Assembly (NCBI GenBank): GCA_036835325.1
Contig: DAITMF010000089.1
Span: 1-6,919, forward strand
Reading direction: 5' to 3'
From: CAMCHP01 sp036835325
Lineage (GTDB): Bacteria; Bacteroidota; Bacteroidia; Flavobacteriales_D; Sanyastnellaceae
Length of the DNA stretch: 6,919 bases
The stretch's first letter is position 1. Each line of letters begins with the position of its first letter. The notes under the pieces were generated by a model. It was not told the DNA's origin. It made no database searches and saw only the letters and a program-made list of their open reading frames with translations. The translations under genes were made by a program, and so were the position numbers. Positions 6,294 to 6,919 of this stretch are shown here, one piece after another.

Positions 6294-6919
6294 TCACCCG
6301 TCACTTCGCCGAACCGAGTAATCGGGTCGGGGTTTGGTAAACAAAAGCCAGCGTTTGTTGACGCACACCAGCTCGCCCATGCTGTAGGCAATGCGGAAAT
6401 CGCCTGAAGAAAGCTGCATTTCGTCTTCCGTTCCGCGTACAATGACCACTTCGCCGTTTTTGCCATCAAGCAACAGGTCTTCGAGGCTGATGCCCTGTGC
6501 AGTGGCCTCGGCTTCGAGTGCAGCATAGCGCGCCATCGAGAGCGATGAGCTCATTTGGTCAACAATGTAATCGGTTCCGGGGGCTTTTACATTGATGAAA
6601 ACAACGTACTCCCAGCGGTAGGTGGTTGTATCGACGTGTACCAAGGCATCAAGCAGGTTCGCAGCGCGCACACGATCACGCACGCGTACGAGTCCGTCAA
6701 AGAAAGTCTCGGCAAGGTACTGACGGTTCACGCCCTCCTGGGCCATTTGGCACGGAATGCCGCGGTAGCACAGCCGGTGAGCGTCCATGTAGTTCTCCAT
6801 GGCGTCGTCGGGCGCCAACGCCATACAGAACTCCATCAAAACGGCGTCATCGTTGCTTTTCATTGCCGCCACGTAGGCGTTGAAGACGTCGTCGAGTTCG
6901 GCGAAGGCGGGTTCTTGTG
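6294..6919 (-). CDS. Hypothetical protein, 5' end outside the window
   Basis: A frame open from the right edge to TGA at 6296-6294, with 207 codons visible. It continues past the GTG at 6872 without a stop into residues QEPAFAELDDVFNAY, which extend the same helical pattern, so the true start lies beyond 6919. The visible N-terminal half is helical, with an acidic region (AELDDVF, DDAVLMEF, PDDAMENY) and the segment LCYRGIPC, whose two Cys are five residues apart. The middle has another helix pair and the C-terminal part is strand-rich (GEVVIVRG, ELVCVNKRWLLF), ending in a charged tail. It has no membrane segment in view; whether it has a leader cannot be seen. I do not recognise the family. 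It lies 73 bases upstream of the oxidase start with a possible promoter between them, so shared transcription is uncertain. Confidence 0.75.
   Translation of the reverse strand, partial: QEPAFAELDDVFNAYVAAMKSNDDAVLMEFCMALAPDDAMENYMDAHRLCYRGIPCQMAQEGVNRQYLAETFFDGLVRVRDRVRAANLLDALVHVDTTTYRWEYVVFINVKAPGTDYIVDQMSSSLSMARYAALEAEATAQGISLEDLLLDGKNGEVVIVRGTEDEMQLSSGDFRIAYSMGELVCVNKRWLLFTKPRPDYSVRRSDG

Overview
The window most likely comes from a Bacteroidota genome, probably the Flavobacteriales or a related aquatic lineage. The clearest evidence is a large secreted protein with a C-terminal type IX secretion (T9SS) sorting domain, several Cys-rich CTDPxAxNY repeats and a SFDPNNK-type C-terminal domain, a combination typical of that phylum. 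Weak Shine-Dalgarno sites and TAnnTTTG-type -7 boxes fit the same phylum. A run of 10 Ns shows that this is a draft scaffold, possibly a metagenome bin.

Every convincing gene lies on the minus strand, so the natural reading order is from high to low coordinates. From the right edge these are: (1) a hypothetical protein whose 5' end is outside the window (6919-6294); (2) a flavin-dependent amine oxidase with a twin-arginine/lipoprotein leader (6220-4898); (3) an outer-membrane beta-barrel-like protein (4898-4215), whose start codon overlaps the oxidase stop in TGATG; (4) a 1092-residue modular T9SS protein (4143-865); (5) a repeat-rich, gap-containing stretch (about 864-640); (6) a small DUF6508-type protein (639-205); and (7) a 204-base gene-free end containing a hairpin, a good -7 box and a Shine-Dalgarno-like sequence.

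The repeat-rich stretch is the oddest part. It holds a 32-base direct repeat on both sides of the N-gap. It also holds the last 27 codons of a near-identical second copy of the beta-barrel gene (78 of 81 bases match), cut off by the gap. Either a paralogous barrel gene really sits after the T9SS gene and its body is missing from the assembly, or two contigs were joined wrongly at repeats.

Only the oxidase and barrel genes are clearly coupled. Both products are predicted to be exported, one as a membrane-anchored lipoprotein and one to the outer membrane. The T9SS protein is predicted to reach the cell surface. No defence system, CRISPR array, RNA gene or complete mobile element was found.
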